Shown here: piece by piece, positions 34,736 to 46,982 of the stretch | Numbering within the stretch: position 1 is the stretch's first letter | Layout of the letters: every line of letters begins with the position of its first letter | NCBI GenBank assembly: GCA_949130495.1 | Contig: OX422211.1 | Span: 398,965,049-399,029,048, forward strand | DNA: 64,000 nt | Source: Sambucus nigra | Lineage: Eukaryota; Streptophyta; Magnoliopsida; Dipsacales; Adoxaceae | Direction: 5' to 3' | Notes under the pieces: generated by a model | What the model was told of the DNA's origin: nothing | The model's input: only the letters and a program-made list of their open reading frames with translations | Database searches by the model: none | Program-made: the position numbers and the translations under genes

Positions 34736-36350
34736 ATAACGTAGTTGGTAACCCTAGTGATCCAGTACGTACAAGATCCCAACTAAGAAATTATGCACAT
34801 TATGCATGTTTTGTTTCCCTCGTGGAACCAAAGAATGTAAATGAGGCATTGAATGACTCTCACTGGATTTCTTCTATGCAGGAAGAACTTCTTTAATTTG
34901 TCATTCATGATGTTTGGTATCTTGTTCCTCGTCCTGATCACAAAAAGGTTATTGGCACACGTTGGATTTTTAAAAATAAGTCTGATGAAAATGGGATAAT
35001 CATTAGAAACAAAGATAGATTAGTTGCTCAAGGATACTCTCAAATTGAAGGAATGGATTTTAACGAGACTTTTGCTCCTGTTACTCGTTTAGAATCTGTT
35101 CGTCTGCTCTTTGCTATAGCTTGCCACATGCATTTTACACTTTACCAAATGGATGTCAAATCTGCATTCCTTAATGGAATATTGACTGAAGAGACCTATA
35201 TAGAACAACCTAAAGGGTTCATTGACCCGCAATATCCAAATCATGTATTTCGTCTTAAAAAGGCTTTGTATGGCCTTAAACAAGCTCCTAGAGCTTGGTA
35301 TGAGCGTCTTTCCAGTTTCCTCTAAGATAAAGGTTTCAAAAGAGGTGGAAATGATCAAACCCTTTTTGTCAAACATTTTGACTAACACATCATTATTGCT
35401 CAAGTTTATGTTGACGATATTATCTTTGGATCAACTTCTTCCTCAGAAGTAGAATCCTTTTTTGAAATTATGCATAAGGAATTTCAAATGTCTCTTATGG
35501 GGGAGTTGCAATTCTTCTTTGGTCTTCAAGTCAAACAAAATTCAGAAGGATTATTTGTCTCGCAATCTAAGTACGCTTTAGAGATAGTAAAGAAATTTGG
35601 CCTTGAGAGTGCTAAAGATGCTATAACACCCATGCGTACTACGATAAAACTTTCTAAAGACGAAACTAGAAAATTCATAGATCCTACTCTATATCGTAGT
35701 ATGATAGGAACCTTACTATATCTTACTGCCTCGCGTCCTGATATTATGTATGCTGTGTGTGTATGTGCTCGTTATCAAAATAATCCTAAAGAGTGCCATC
35801 TGAATTCTGTTAAACGTATCATTAAATATGTAAAAGGCACTCTGAATCTAGGACTTTGGTACACTAATGACACACCAAGCACTATAATTGGGTACACTGG
35901 TGCTGACTGGGCTGGGTGTACTGATGATAGTAAAAGCACATCAGGAGCATGTTATTATATAGGTAATAACTTGGTAGGATGGAGTAGTAAGAAACAAAAC
36001 TGCACATCACTCTCAATAGCTGAATCTGAATACATAGCCGCTGGCAGCTGTTGTGCTCAATTACTGTGGCTTAAACAAATGCTAAGTTATTATGGTATTC
36101 AAGAAAACCAATTGCATCTCTATTGTGATAATCAAAGTGCGATTAATATTTCTAAAAACCCTGTTCAACACTCGCGAACAAAGCACATAAAATAAGACAT
36201 CACTTTATACGCGAATTGGTTGAAACTAAGGAATTAGAAATCAATTATCTTCCTACTGATTTGCAACTCGCAGATATGTTTACCAAACCTCTAGATTATA
36301 ATAGATTAATTTCCTTGCGTAAATCTATTGGTATGCTTTGTGTTGAGTAA
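34736..36350 (+). pseudogene. Reverse transcriptase and RNase H of element F
   Basis: The frame here is shifted relative to protease-integrase. RT landmarks: [56 protein letters not shown] and the intact catalytic VYVDDIIFGST box near 35405. Three in-frame stops interrupt it (34894-34896, 35323-35325 and about 35383). RNase H landmarks are GADWAGC, SIAESEYIAAGSC and YCDNQSAI. A one-base loss near 36192 shifts the last 50 codons, which end at TAA 36348-36350 after the conserved ADMFTKPL block. Confidence 0.9.
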
Positions 36351-36650
36351 TATCTTTGCTGTTTATCCAAGTTTTTTTCCCTTTGTCCATTTGAGACAAA
36401 ATGGTGGAGAAATTTGAGTCTCTCTGAATATTTGTATATATGCTAAACAGCTTGATCTTAGTGATTCATTGCAGGTTTTTGTACATTTATTCTCAACTGA
36501 TGTAATAGGGTATTTAATTATAAATAGTTGAGTTATGTACTTTTGTTTTCTGGGATTTGGGTAGATAGAATCTTTATAGGAATAGGTTTTTCTTATTTTT
36601 GTTACCCTACGAGTTCTAGACGTCTCAAAGGAGATTTTGTCTCATATTTC

Positions 36651-36663
36651 CAAAGGGGAAGAT
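36651..36663 (+). other. Polypurine tract of F
   Basis: AAAGGGGAAGA directly before the 3' LTR start at 36664. Confidence 0.8.
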
Positions 36664-38684
36664 TGAAGCCCTTATACTCTTGACTCACTTGAGTCTATAT
36701 TGTATAAGTGTTCATCTAGTTTGGAAATTGTGACAAAATTATGTCTATCCTAGAAACCAAAGAACCTCAGAGATTGGTTTGCTATTTCATTCATCTATCT
36801 TGTAGTGATCTAGACCAAATTATCAACACTCACACACAGTAGAATGCATCATATACATGTCATATTGCATATTAATGTGTGTACATATGTTGAGTATGTT
36901 TAAATCCCTAAATTTGATTTTTAATTTTTTTTGGGGATTTTATAAACATTTTTTTATAAAGGTTTTATTAATTAAAACTTAGTTTTAAAAGTTTGTGGGT
37001 TCAATCTACAATTATGGTTTAATGGGTTTATTGGCTTAAAGTTGCTTTGGGTAGAAACCAAAAGCGGCAGAGAATTCCGGGTATGGTTGTAATTATTTTA
37101 TGACGCACGTTTTATATCGCCTAATTGATCAACACCTGTTGCTTGCTGATTGATACATTTTGTGTTTCTATACTGAGTATATAATCGCGTATGCTTACAA
37201 CCGTTGGATCAATTCTTATCAGCGATCTGCATGATTTCTTTGGTAATCCCTGTGTATCCCTCTTGAACCAATCAGGTGAATTTTAATCACCGCGTACTGT
37301 GAGCCCTTGGATCAACGTCAATCCATCTTGACTCAATCCTGACCCTTGTTTTTGAACCATCTTCTCGATCCTTCTCTTCGTCCTATAAAAGGAATCCTCC
37401 TCTCATTCGTCTAAGACTTTTGGCCAGTTCATTGTTTGAGAGTAAAAAAGAGAGAGTAGAGAGAAGAGAGAGAAGAGAGAGAGAAGAGAGAAACCAGAGA
37501 GAGAGAGAGTTAGAATCCCTAACCCTAATCCTGGTTTGTCATGCCTCTTTCAAACCAAACACTCCTCTAAAACTCCTACATATTCAAAACACTACCCTGA
37601 GTGTTCTTGAGTTTTTGAGAGATATTTGTGTTGTTGGTTGTGTTGCTGTAACCTCTTGTTCGTTAGAGCTTTTCCCAACTTAAACTGTTTACTTAGATCT
37701 ATTTTCTTCTTCATAGAAATTTCAGATCTATGTTCTGCATGTTACATCACACTTAGATTTGCATGATTTATTTCTCATCTTGAGAAATATATTGTTGATT
37801 CTTTTCTGAAAATCGTTTTAACTTTGAAATCAACAATAAATGTTTTCTGTTTCTAGTTCTCTTAAAACTAAACCTTTGACCTAGTTTGGAATCATACTTG
37901 GAGGTTTTCAATCTCAATTTTTTTTTCAAAACTCTGAGATTGATTAAGATCTTGATACGTCTTCTGAGCAAGATATCCGTGGATTCTGGGATTGATTTAA
38001 AGGTAAAAAAGGGTTAAAGTTTTGTGAGAAGAGAGAAAAAGAAAAATCACTGCATATAGCCTTATATGTAATTTGTTAGGACTGTTTGTACTTAATAAGT
38101 GTGTGTGTGTGTGCATGCATGTGTTAGAGAGCATCTCCGCAAACACTTTCACCCTACCACACGAAAAGTGTTGGTAATAAGATCTTGTGAACAAGAGTCG
38201 ACGTAAAGTGCTGGAAGAAATCAGAAGTTGACAAACTGGGAGAACAACATCAACAATCAGAACTGCAGAGAAGTTATAAGGACACCAGAGGGTAAATTCC
38301 TAAACTTATATAGGTCTGAGTTGTATGCATGTTAGTTATATAGTTTGTAACTAGTAAATTTATTTTAGTGGATTTTTTATTTTACTCCGTAGAGGGAGTC
38401 GTGGATGTTTCCTCAGTTGGTGAGGTTTTACCATGTAAAAAATTGTGAACTTAATCTTCTTACATCTTCTCATCTCATTATTGGTTGTGCTGAGTTTAAA
38501 GTTTGTTTAAACTGTTTTATAAACCTGTTAGTCAAATCTTGAATAAATCTCATCCATACTGTTTTATGAAACACATTTTGTGTTCAAATAGTTTTGGTTT
38601 TTAAGAAAAGAGTTTCTTCAAAAAACTATTCGGAGTTACTTAAATAGTTTGTTTTTAAAAAACGGCTTGAGTAACAGATTTTCA
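36664..38684 (+). repeat. 3' LTR of element F (2021 bp)
   Basis: Matches 28740-30759 from TGAAGCCC to TTTTCA, with several percent substitution and a net one-base length difference. It holds a TATAAAAGG at 37384-37392 and a GA microsatellite at 37438-37508. Confidence 0.93.
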
Positions 38685-38689
38685 CATGT
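38685..38689. repeat. Right target-site duplication of F (CATGT)
   Basis: Exact copy of 28735-28739, after TTTTCA. Confidence 0.9.
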
Positions 38690-38716
38690 ATTACAAAGAG
38701 AAGAACAATTGCAACA

Positions 38717-40075
38717 TCATAAGTAATAATTCTTTAAGTGATCGGCATTCCAAGGGTTGGAGAAAGGTTTTCCTTCCAGATTTTCTAGCCGGTAGGTACC
38801 AAGTACAACCTCATAAATTACCCTATAAGGACCGTGACAATTAGGATGGAGCTTATTTGTTTTTTTCCACGTCTTCTTTAGAACTAGGTCTCCCACAGCT
38901 ATCGGCCTTGACTTCACCCTCTGATTGTAGAATATCACAGTTCTTTACTGATAGGTTGCATGTCTTATTTATGCATCCTTTATTCTTTCCTCGATTAAAT
39001 CATGGTCAAGTCTTCTTTCTTACCCATTCCTCTGAGGGTCATATGTCTGAACTCTATGAGTGGGAAGTCCTACCTCTGTTGGGATGACCGCCTCTGAGAC
39101 ATGGGATAGCATAAATTGAGTTTCTCCTGTGGGTGTCCTGGTTGTTGTCCTGTAGGCCCAAAGCACAGCATATACCTCATCTATCCATCTTCCTTTGGCC
39201 TCTTCCAGCCTTTTTTTTATCCCATCAAGGATTGTTTGATTTGTGACCTCGGTCTGACCGTTTTCCTGGGGTCGACCAGGAGAAGAGAAAAATTGCTTGA
39301 TCCTTTCTCTTTCGCAGTATTTTTCTAAGGAAACATTCTTGAATTGGGTTCCATTGTCTAAGATGAGGGTATTTGGAAGTCCATACATGCATATGATGTT
39401 CTTCCATATGAATTGAAAAGTCTTCTACTCATTAATTATGATAATTGACTCGACCTCTACCCATTTGGAGAAGTAATCAATTGCCACTATTAAGAACCGA
39501 TAATTATTTACAACTCTTGGCAAAGGTCCTACCGAATCAATGCCCCATACTGCAAATGGATAAGGGGAAATGATAAAAGTCATAGGTTTGTGTGGCTGAT
39601 GGGGGATGGGGGAGAACCTCTGACACTTATCACACTTCTTCATATACGCAGTTGCATCTTTGGCAAAGGTCGACCACTAGTACCCCTAAGTGATTATCCT
39701 CTTAGCCAACGGCCTCCCTCCTATGTGACTTGAACAAGAGCCCTCATGCACATCGTGCAAGATGTGTGGAACCTCTGAAGGGTGGACACATCTAAGGAGA
39801 GGGAGTATAAATCCCTTTTTATACAAGACATCTCCTACAATTGAGAATTTACCAGCTCTGAACCTCAGTTTTCTCCTTTATAACTTCGACTCTGGAAGCT
39901 CTCCCTTTATGATGTATCTGATAATAGGATCCATCCATGAGGCTCCCATATTCAGGTTTAGTCAAGGTCTATCAACCTCTTCCTCTTCGACGGTCGGCTT
40001 GAGCAAAATCTCCACTTGTACTGTTCTCCTTATGCTTGTCCTTGTTGCTGAGGCCAACCTCGCGAGTGCATCAGC
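38717..40075 (-). pseudogene. Integrase of element D
   Basis: Minus strand, one frame with several in-frame stops. The HHCC zinc region is recognisable at about 39760-39600: two His around a GGRPLAKR block, then KKCDKCQRF. The catalytic core shows D in WGIDSVGPLP, D in LILDNGTQF and E in RPQENGQTEVTNQT, so the D-D-E triad survives. The C-terminal GPYRVIYEV..GTYRLENLEGKP and WNADHLKNYY block ends at 38717. In-frame stops include one at about 39425 and one at about 39020. Copia F lies 28 bases beyond the stop codon. Confidence 0.88.
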
Positions 40076-41240
40076 TCAGCTATTGTCTAGCCGAGGTATC
40101 CTCTTCATTTTTACTTCCTTGAAGCATTCTAGCATTGATCTCTCCCTCTTAAGATATTTGGCCATCCTTTCATCTTTGGCTTCATATACCCCCAGGATTT
40201 GGTTCACGACCAATCTTGAGTCACTATGAACTAGGAGATGGACAACACTGAGGGATTTTGCCAAAGAGAGACTTCCTATTAATGTCTCATACTCTGATTC
40301 ATTGTTAGAAGCTTTAAAGTTAAACCTCAACGCATATTCAATATTTGTTCCATCTAGTGCAGACACTATCAGCCCTGCTCCACTTCCACTTTCACAGGAC
40401 GACCCATCAACGAAGAGGTTCCAAATAGTTTCATTTGAAGAGAAGTTTCCCTCTGATAGGGTCCCTTTCTTGAATAGGAATATCTCTTCCTCATTCTTAA
40501 TTATTCTTTTTCTGACAACACTTGTCTCGACCTCGTTCGAAGTTCGGTCGATGTTTCTCTCTTCTGGAACAACTGCATCCTCTTGATTCTTCTCAACCAA
40601 AGCCTCATCCCAGGTAAACTCACCCATAAAATCTACGAGTGAATGTCCCTTGATGGCCACCCTGGGTTGATAAACAACACCGTACTCCCTCAACTCGATT
40701 GCCCAGGTCATTAGCCTTCCTGACTTCTCAGGCTTATGGTGCACCTGTCTTAGTGGGGAATCAGTGTGGATGACCATAGAGTGGGCCTCGAAGTATGGCT
40801 TCATTTTCCTAGATGCATGTATCAGAGCGTAGGATAACTTTTCAATCCGAGGGTACTTTTACTCAGACCCTTGAAGTACTTTGTTATTAAAGTACACTGG
40901 TCTCTGTATTCTATCCTCTTCTCTTATTATTACAGCATTGATGGCTGACTCTGAGACAACTAAGTATACATATAGCTTCTCACCCTGAATTGGTTGGGAT
41001 AGTAGTATGGGGGAAACCGAGTTAGGACTTCATCTCTTTAAAAGCTATGTCACATTCCTCATTCCATTCGAAGGCCTTTCTAAGAACTTTGAAAAAAGGA
41101 AGACATTTATCTGTAGCTCTGGATACGAACTTATTAAGTGCAGCCACTCATCCAATCAACCTCTGAATGTCTTTGATGGTTTTGGGTGTCTTCATTTCTA
41201 GAAAAGCCTTGATCTTCTCAGGGTTAGTCTATATTCCCCT
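40076..41240 (-). pseudogene. Tandem RNase H domains of element D
   Basis: First comes a Ty3-type RNase H (about 41000-40640), with HTDSPLRQV and a YQPR..IKGHSLVDF tether. It is followed by a second, archaeal-type RNase H at about 40420-40100, with D in LFVDGSSCESGSGAGL, E in SNNESEYETLIGSL and D in HSDSRLVVNQ. Carrying this extra RNase H is a known Tat-lineage feature and is the best evidence for the lineage call. The second domain is in the same frame as the integrase and is open for 242 codons. The first is interrupted by stops between 40805 and 41240, where the frame also changes from RT. Confidence 0.85.
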
Positions 41241-42254
41241 TTATTTGACAATGAAGCCCAAAAACTTTCCTGCTCGTACCCCGAAGACACATTTGGCTGG
41301 GTTGAGCTTCTTTCTGAATTTGTCTATGGTGTTAAAAAAATTTTCAAGGTCGGCCACGTGAGTGTCGACTTTCAAACTCTTCATCATCATGTCATCTATA
41401 TAAACTTTCGTGGACTTGACTATCTGATCTTCAAACATCTTATTTACAAGACATTGATAAGTAGCCCCTGCCTTCTTTAGGCCGAAGGGCATGACCTTGT
41501 AACAATAGGTCCCCTTGTCTGTAATAAAGGTTGTCTTCTCTGAGTCAGCTGACTCTATAAAGTTCTGATTATAACCAGAGTATGCATCTATGAAGCTCAT
41601 GAGCTCATGTCCAGCTGTGGCATCCACCATCTGATCTATATGAGGTAATGGAAAACTGTCCTTTGGGAAAGACTTGTTTAAATTGGTGAAATCTACACAC
41701 ATCCTCCATTTCCCATTACTCTTGGGTACTATGACAGCGTTAGATAACCACTTAGGGTATATAACTTCTCTAGTGAACTTAGCTTCTTCAAGATTTTGCA
41801 CCTCCTCTCTATTGACTTCATACTTCTCTCTTGAGTTTATTCTTCTTCTCTCCCTAATGCGCTTGGCATCCTATACAACATTGAGTTTACGACATATTAT
41901 CTCAGGATAAATACATGGCACGTCTGCATGGCTCCATGCAAAGATACTCTGTCTCTTCCTTAATAACTTTACTAGCTCATCCTTGATCTCAGGCCTTAGT
42001 TTTTTTTTTACTTTGATGGTTTTTTTCGGCTCGTCCTCATTGAGGAAAATGGATTCTACCTTCTCTGTGGCCTCTCCCTTTTTGAGTTTTGTTTCATCTC
42101 TAGGATCAACGGTGTCAATGTTGTACGTGGTTATTACCTTCTTATGAGACTATCTCTCTTCTACAGAGTTGAAGTAGCATTCTCGCGCCATCGTTTGATC
42201 ACCTTGCACTTCCCCTACTCCATAGGAAGTCAGTAATTTTAGCCTCTGGTGGAC
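41241..42254 (-). pseudogene. Reverse transcriptase of element D
   Basis: The open core (41801-41241) has PKWLSNAVIVPKSNGKWRMC, PLPHIDQMVDATAGHELMSF, DAYSGYNQ, TYCYKVMPFGLKKAGATYQ and the catalytic VYIDDMM box, all characteristic of Tat RT. The linker (42254-41802) holds an ARECYF block near 42190 and a VKLLRKRQSIFAWS-like block, with stops. At 42250-42254 the sequence meets the TGGAC target duplication of copia E. The protease end is found again at 51009 on the other side of E. Confidence 0.87.
42250..42254. repeat. Left target-site duplication of E (TGGAC)
   Basis: TGGAC before TGTACGGAC; exact copy at 51004-51008. Confidence 0.92.
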
Positions 42255-43242
42255 TGTACGGACATTTTTCACATGTCCGAAATATTTCATTTATTTATGT
42301 CGTACGCCGCTACATTTGGCACGTCTCCTCACGATCTCACATGACGGCCTCTATCCGAATTCCGGTAATCAAGCATGCATTATCTCCACTAATATGTCCC
42401 ACATCTGCCTCAATGACTTCACGTTCCAAGATTTTAGGGACTTAATGCAAGTGGTACGCAAGGGAAGTCAAAACAGTGAAAAAAAGGCACAATAGGAGAG
42501 TTCAAGGGCATTTTCGTAATTTCACATCCATAGTTCGGAGGTCTGGTCAACTAGAAAGTTGAAGAGCTCGCCGTAACGAAGATACTGGAAAAAACGGCAC
42601 CTCAATCCGAGCTACGGTGAAGAAGTTATGACCTTTTGAAGATAGAGAAAATTCCTTAAAGAATGCTGTTTTTTTTGTATGCTGGATATAATTTTAGAGT
42701 TTTAAGAACGTGGGACTCTTCATATTTTTTCCTATAAATACCAACTTCGGGGGAGTTGTTTTGCAAGACTTTAGGAGACGAATTTGAGAGTCCAAATACA
42801 TCTAGTATTCATATTTTTGAGTCCCAAGACTCATGTTTTGATTCACACATCATTGTCAAACCTTTGTGAATCCTTTTGCAACCCAAGAACACAACTTTGG
42901 TTTGTTCAACCCTTGTGGAGGAGACCGTTCTTCTTCTTCATTGCAGCCCTACTGGAAAGGGATAATTCCAGCCGCGACTACAGAATCCGATACCCGAGGG
43001 TAATTCTTAGTCAACTTGTATTTTCATTGTAATCCGATTGTAAGCCGTTTTCTTACAAATTATAGTAAAAATAAATGGTTTTGCCCCTGAGGGGGATTTT
43101 TCCTTAATTGCATGTGTTTGAATGTTCTTGCGTAGATTATCTATTTATTCAATCACATACTGCTGCATGTTTAGGGTTTGTTTGTGTTAAAAGGGTTTTA
43201 TATATGGTTTGATCATTTGAACGTGAGCACACACGTTTCTCA
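42255..43242 (+). repeat. 5' LTR of element E (988 bp)
   Basis: Starts TGTACGGACATTTTTCACATG and ends CACACGTTTCTCA. Same length as the 3' LTR. The short ORF at 42784-43032 is LTR sequence and is repeated at 50545. Confidence 0.95.
42733..42740 (+). promoter_or_regulatory. TATA box in 5' LTR of E
   Basis: TATAAATA, 478 bp into the LTR; the same box is at 50494-50501 at the same offset. Confidence 0.75.
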
Positions 43243-43245
43243 AAT

Positions 43246-43257
43246 TGGTATCAGAGC
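43246..43257 (+). other. Primer binding site of E (Met tRNA type)
   Basis: TTGGTATCAGAGC, three bases after the LTR end. Confidence 0.92.
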
Positions 43258-43358
43258 AGGTTACGCTAATCTATCGCGTATTCCTTTTTCTTTCCGCAAA
43301 ATTTTTCTAAGATATCAATTTTCTGAAAAAATTGATTTTTGAAAAAGTGCGTGTTCAA

Positions 43359-45299
43359 ATGGAGAAGTCATATTATAAAATGCCTATTTTTGACGGGACA
43401 AATTATGCTTATTGGAAAGCCCGTATGAGGTCGGCTTTAAAAGCCATTGATGAACGTGTCTGGATTTTGGTTGAACGAGGGTGGACTCCTCCTACCGTGA
43501 CTGTTGATAATGTGACCAACTTGAAACCTGACATTTCTTGGTCTGATGAAGAAATTAAATGGTCATCTTTTAATTCTAAGGGTCTAAGTGTTATTTCTGG
43601 GTCTATCACACCTGATGAGATCAAACGCATAATGACGTGTACCACATCAAAAGAGGCATGGGATGTTTTACAACTCACCCATGAAGGAACTAATGCTGTG
43701 AAAGAGTCTAAGTTGCAAAACTTGACAACTCAATTTGAAACAATCACCATGCATGATTCTGAATGCTTTGATGAATTTTATGCTAGACTTTCTGACATTG
43801 TGAATACTAGTTTTAATCTTGGTGAACAAATTCCGAATGCTAGAGTTGTTAAAAAGATTCTTCGTTCTTTACCTAAGCGTTTTATCCCTAAAGTCACTGT
43901 GCTAAATTCTATGGGTAATTTAAATACGCCAAAATTGGAAGAACTTGTAGGAGATTTGCAAACTTATGAAATTGATATGTTCCCTAAAAATGCTAAATCT
44001 AAAGATAAGGGAATTGCTCTTAAAGCCCAAGAGAGAAGGAGTGAGGGGTCAGCTAGAAAGAGGGTAGAGTCATCTAGAAAGATAGAGACTGACACGTCAG
44101 ATTCTGAGTGCGATTTTGACTTAGATGATTTGGCTCTTTTCGCAAAAAATTTCAAGAGGATTCTCAAATTTAAGAAAAATGGCAATTTTAAAGATAAAAA
44201 GAAATTTGAGAAAAATAAGTTTGAAAAGAAAAATGAAAAAGTTTCCAAAAATCCTTCTCTGAAAGAAAGTGAGAGATGTTTTGAGTGTGATGGTAGGGGT
44301 CATAGAGCTTTTGAGTGTGCCAATCATCTGAATAGAGAGAAAGGGAAAGCTGTACTTAATGCTACCCTTAGTGACGACAGTGAGGTCGAGACGGTGGATT
44401 ATTGAGATGAGTCACCGCATGAGTGTAACTTCACCGCATTCATGGCCAGCCAAGTGAGCACTCTTAGTTCTCCTCACGACGATGAGGATGATGCTTCACA
44501 GGGACACCTCGGCAGTGAGATCGATGTGAGTGAGGGGGAGGATGACACAAGTGAGAGCGAGAGTGATATACAACGCGCCTACGCTGAGTTATATTCTGAG
44601 TCTTTTAAAACTAAAAAGCGTAACAAAGCGTTAGTTCTTAAGATCACTTGCCTAGAGGAAGATTTAAGGAAAGAGAGAGAAAGAGAGTTCTCCACCTGCA
44701 CCGCCCTGAGAGAGAGAGAATCTACCTGTGTCGAGAATGAGAATTTGTTTAGATAGAGAGAGAGTACTCTAGAGAAAGAGAGAGGGGACTTGATCAAGCA
44801 AGTGGCTAGTCTTACGAGTCAGCTCCATTCCTCCGTGGAGACTCGGAAGAAACTTGAAGCCCTTGTTGCCCAGCTGACTCATGATCTTGAGAAAGCACGG
44901 GAAGTCAAGGTACAAATCGAGGACAGATTTGGGAAGATGGGAAAGATGCTCCTCGGCCCCGCTTTAGGTTTTGGTGATCGTCAAGGAATTGGATATGATG
45001 GTGCCTCCACGTCCCAAATTGCACCTGGACCAGTTCCTGAGTTTACTACAACTCCTTATGGTCACCGTAAAAAATCTCGAAGGAGAGTTCGACCAAGAAA
45101 AGCAAACCAAGGTCCGCCTTTGACTGAGCTCTTTTGTACTTATTGCAAAAGAAAAGGCCACCTTAGGGAAACTTGCTATAGCATGGGTTGGACACGACGT
45201 ACTACTGCTCCACCACAACATACTGATGAGTTTTCTAGTCTGAGAGAGCGAGTTGAGTTCTTAGCTGCCATGACTCAGAGTTTGATGAAAGAATTCTGA
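43359..45299 (+). pseudogene. Gag of element E (three in-frame stops)
   Basis: The likely start is the ATG at 43359, 116 bp after the LTR, which begins just ahead of a P-I-F-D-G-T-N-Y-A-Y-W-K block; a longer frame from 43332 lacks an ATG. The UBN2-type core has TCTTSKEAWDVL. Zinc knuckle one, CFECDGRGHRAFEC, is near residue 307. A Ser/Glu/Asp-rich and then Arg/Glu-rich coiled-coil region follows. Zinc knuckle two, CTYCKRKGHLRETC, is near residue 592. Stops at 44403-44405 (TGA), 44754-44756 (TAG) and 45297-45299 (TGA) interrupt one unshifted frame. No indel breaks it. Confidence 0.9.
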
Positions 45300-46982
45300 C
45301 GGATGTCTTCGCCGTTAGTGAATGCTTCTTACATTCCAGCTAAAACCAACAAAGGCAAACAAAAGGTCATCTCTGCTTGGGTGCCTAAGAAAGATAAAAA
45401 GGCCTTTGTTGTTCATGTTGCTCTCAAAGCACATAATACCTCACAGTGGTATTTTGATAGTGGGTGCTCCAGACACATGACAGGTGATGCCTCATTTTTT
45501 ACTACTCTTGAGGATTATCAAGATGGCAGAGTCACCTTTGGAGATGGGAGTAAGTCTAGCATTATAGGACGAGGTACTATCGAGTTACCTAGTTTTCCTA
45601 AGCTAGAAAATGTTTTGTACGTCAAAGGTTTGAAAGCAAACCTTCTCAGCATTAGCCAGCTGTGCGACACTAACTTTGCAGTAAAGTTTGACCGGGATGC
45701 GTGTAAAGTCTACAATCAAGTCGGTAAACTTTTGATGCAAGGGGTGAGGACCGAGGATAATTGCTATGGGACTGAGCCCACATCCTCACTTGTCTGCAAC
45801 AGCGCCACGATCACTCCTATGGATCTGTGGCACCAACGTCTAGGTCACGTGAACGTTAGAGATCTCAATCGTTTATCTAAAAAGGACCTAGTACGTGTCT
45901 TACCATCTCTTGGAAAGTCAACTTCGACCGTTTGTGGACCCTGTCAGTTGGGAAAACAAATTCGTAGTCCTCATAGGAAGTTACATTCCATTACCACCTC
46001 TCGTGTTCTGGAGTTGATTCACATGGATCTTATGGGTCCCACTCGTACTGAGAGTCTAGGTGGTAAGAGGTACATCCTCGTGATGGTAGATGATTTCTCC
46101 AGATACTCCATTGTAGGTTTTCTGAGAGAGAAATCCGATGCTGTAGATTTCTTAACGACCAAGTGTCGTGTCCTGCAAAATCAACACGGTGTCACTATTA
46201 ACAGAATACGTAGTGACAACGGCACTGAATTCAAGGAAGCAAAGGTTGATTTGTACTGTGATAGCCTTGGGATCAAACATGAGTTTTCTGCTGTGAGAAC
46301 TCCTCAGCAAAATGGGATTGTTGAGAGAAAGAATAGAACGATCCAAGAGATGGGTAGATCTATGCTTCTAGGTCGTAAAGTTTCTAGGAGATTTTGGGCA
46401 GAGGCAGTGTCTACTGCATGCCACACGGTGAATAGGGTGTATCTGCGTCCACACACACTTCACACTCCTTATGAGTTGTGGACTGGCAAGAAGCCCAACC
46501 TGGTATATTTCTGTGTCTTTGGGAGTAAATGTTACATCCTACGGGATAAAGAGCAATTAGGAAAGTTTGACTCCCGAAGCGACGAGGGAATATTTCTAGG
46601 ATATTCATCGAATAGCAGAGCGTACTGGGTTTTTAACCTGAAGAGCTCTAAGATTATGGAATCAATAAACGTCACCGTGCAAGATGACGAACCTCCGACG
46701 GTTATTGATCCTAACCTTCAGTGTGAGGATGAGGATTGTTCTGACAGTGATTTACCTGTTCCTCTCTCACACTCTGTGGACCCTACTCCTGTGTTAGGGG
46801 ACACACCTGCTTGGGTTCGCAAGAGTCATGACCCTTCTGCCATTGTTGGTGATCCCACTCTAGGGGTCAAGACTCGTGCTCAGCTAGAGAACGTTGTTAG
46901 CCATCTTTGTTACACGTCCAAAGTCGAGCCCAAGAACCATAAAGAAGCACTCAAGGATGAACACTGGATATCTACTATGTAG
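45300..46982 (+). pseudogene. Protease and integrase of element E
   Basis: Same frame as gag. Protease active site: WYFDSGCSRHMTGD near 45450 (residue about 698). LWHQRLGHVN and CGPCQLGK mark the zinc-binding pre-integrase region. The integrase triad is present: D in HMDLMGPT, D in RSDNGTEF and E in TPQQNGIVERKNR. KFDSRSDEGIFLGYSSNSRAY follows. The section ends at TAG 46980-46982, at a point where copia F reads CAG, so a single C-to-T change explains it. The enzyme domains themselves look complete. Confidence 0.92.

Larger units (their letters stand above)
28740..38684 (+). mobile_element. Element F: SIRE-like Ty1/copia retrotransposon, full length, nested in D
   Basis: Full structure in 9945 bp: 5' LTR 28740-30759, PBS 30762-30773, gag-pol 30833-36350, polypurine tract 36651-36663, 3' LTR 36664-38684. 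CATGT target duplications lie at 28735-28739 and 38685-38689. The very long gag with two zinc knuckles, 2 kb LTRs and Met-tRNA primer site fit the SIRE/Maximus lineage. It inserted 28 bases beyond the integrase stop of element D, into its 3' untranslated region. Stops and two frameshifts show it is dead. Confidence 0.93.

Noticed and set aside
42784..43032. 82-codon ORF, repeated at 50545-50793
   Set aside because: Both copies are LTR sequence of E; conservation is due to LTR identity.
44403..44405. Gag-pol stop codons of E as programmed readthrough
   Set aside because: There are five stops at scattered places and the RT active site is mutated; decay is simpler.
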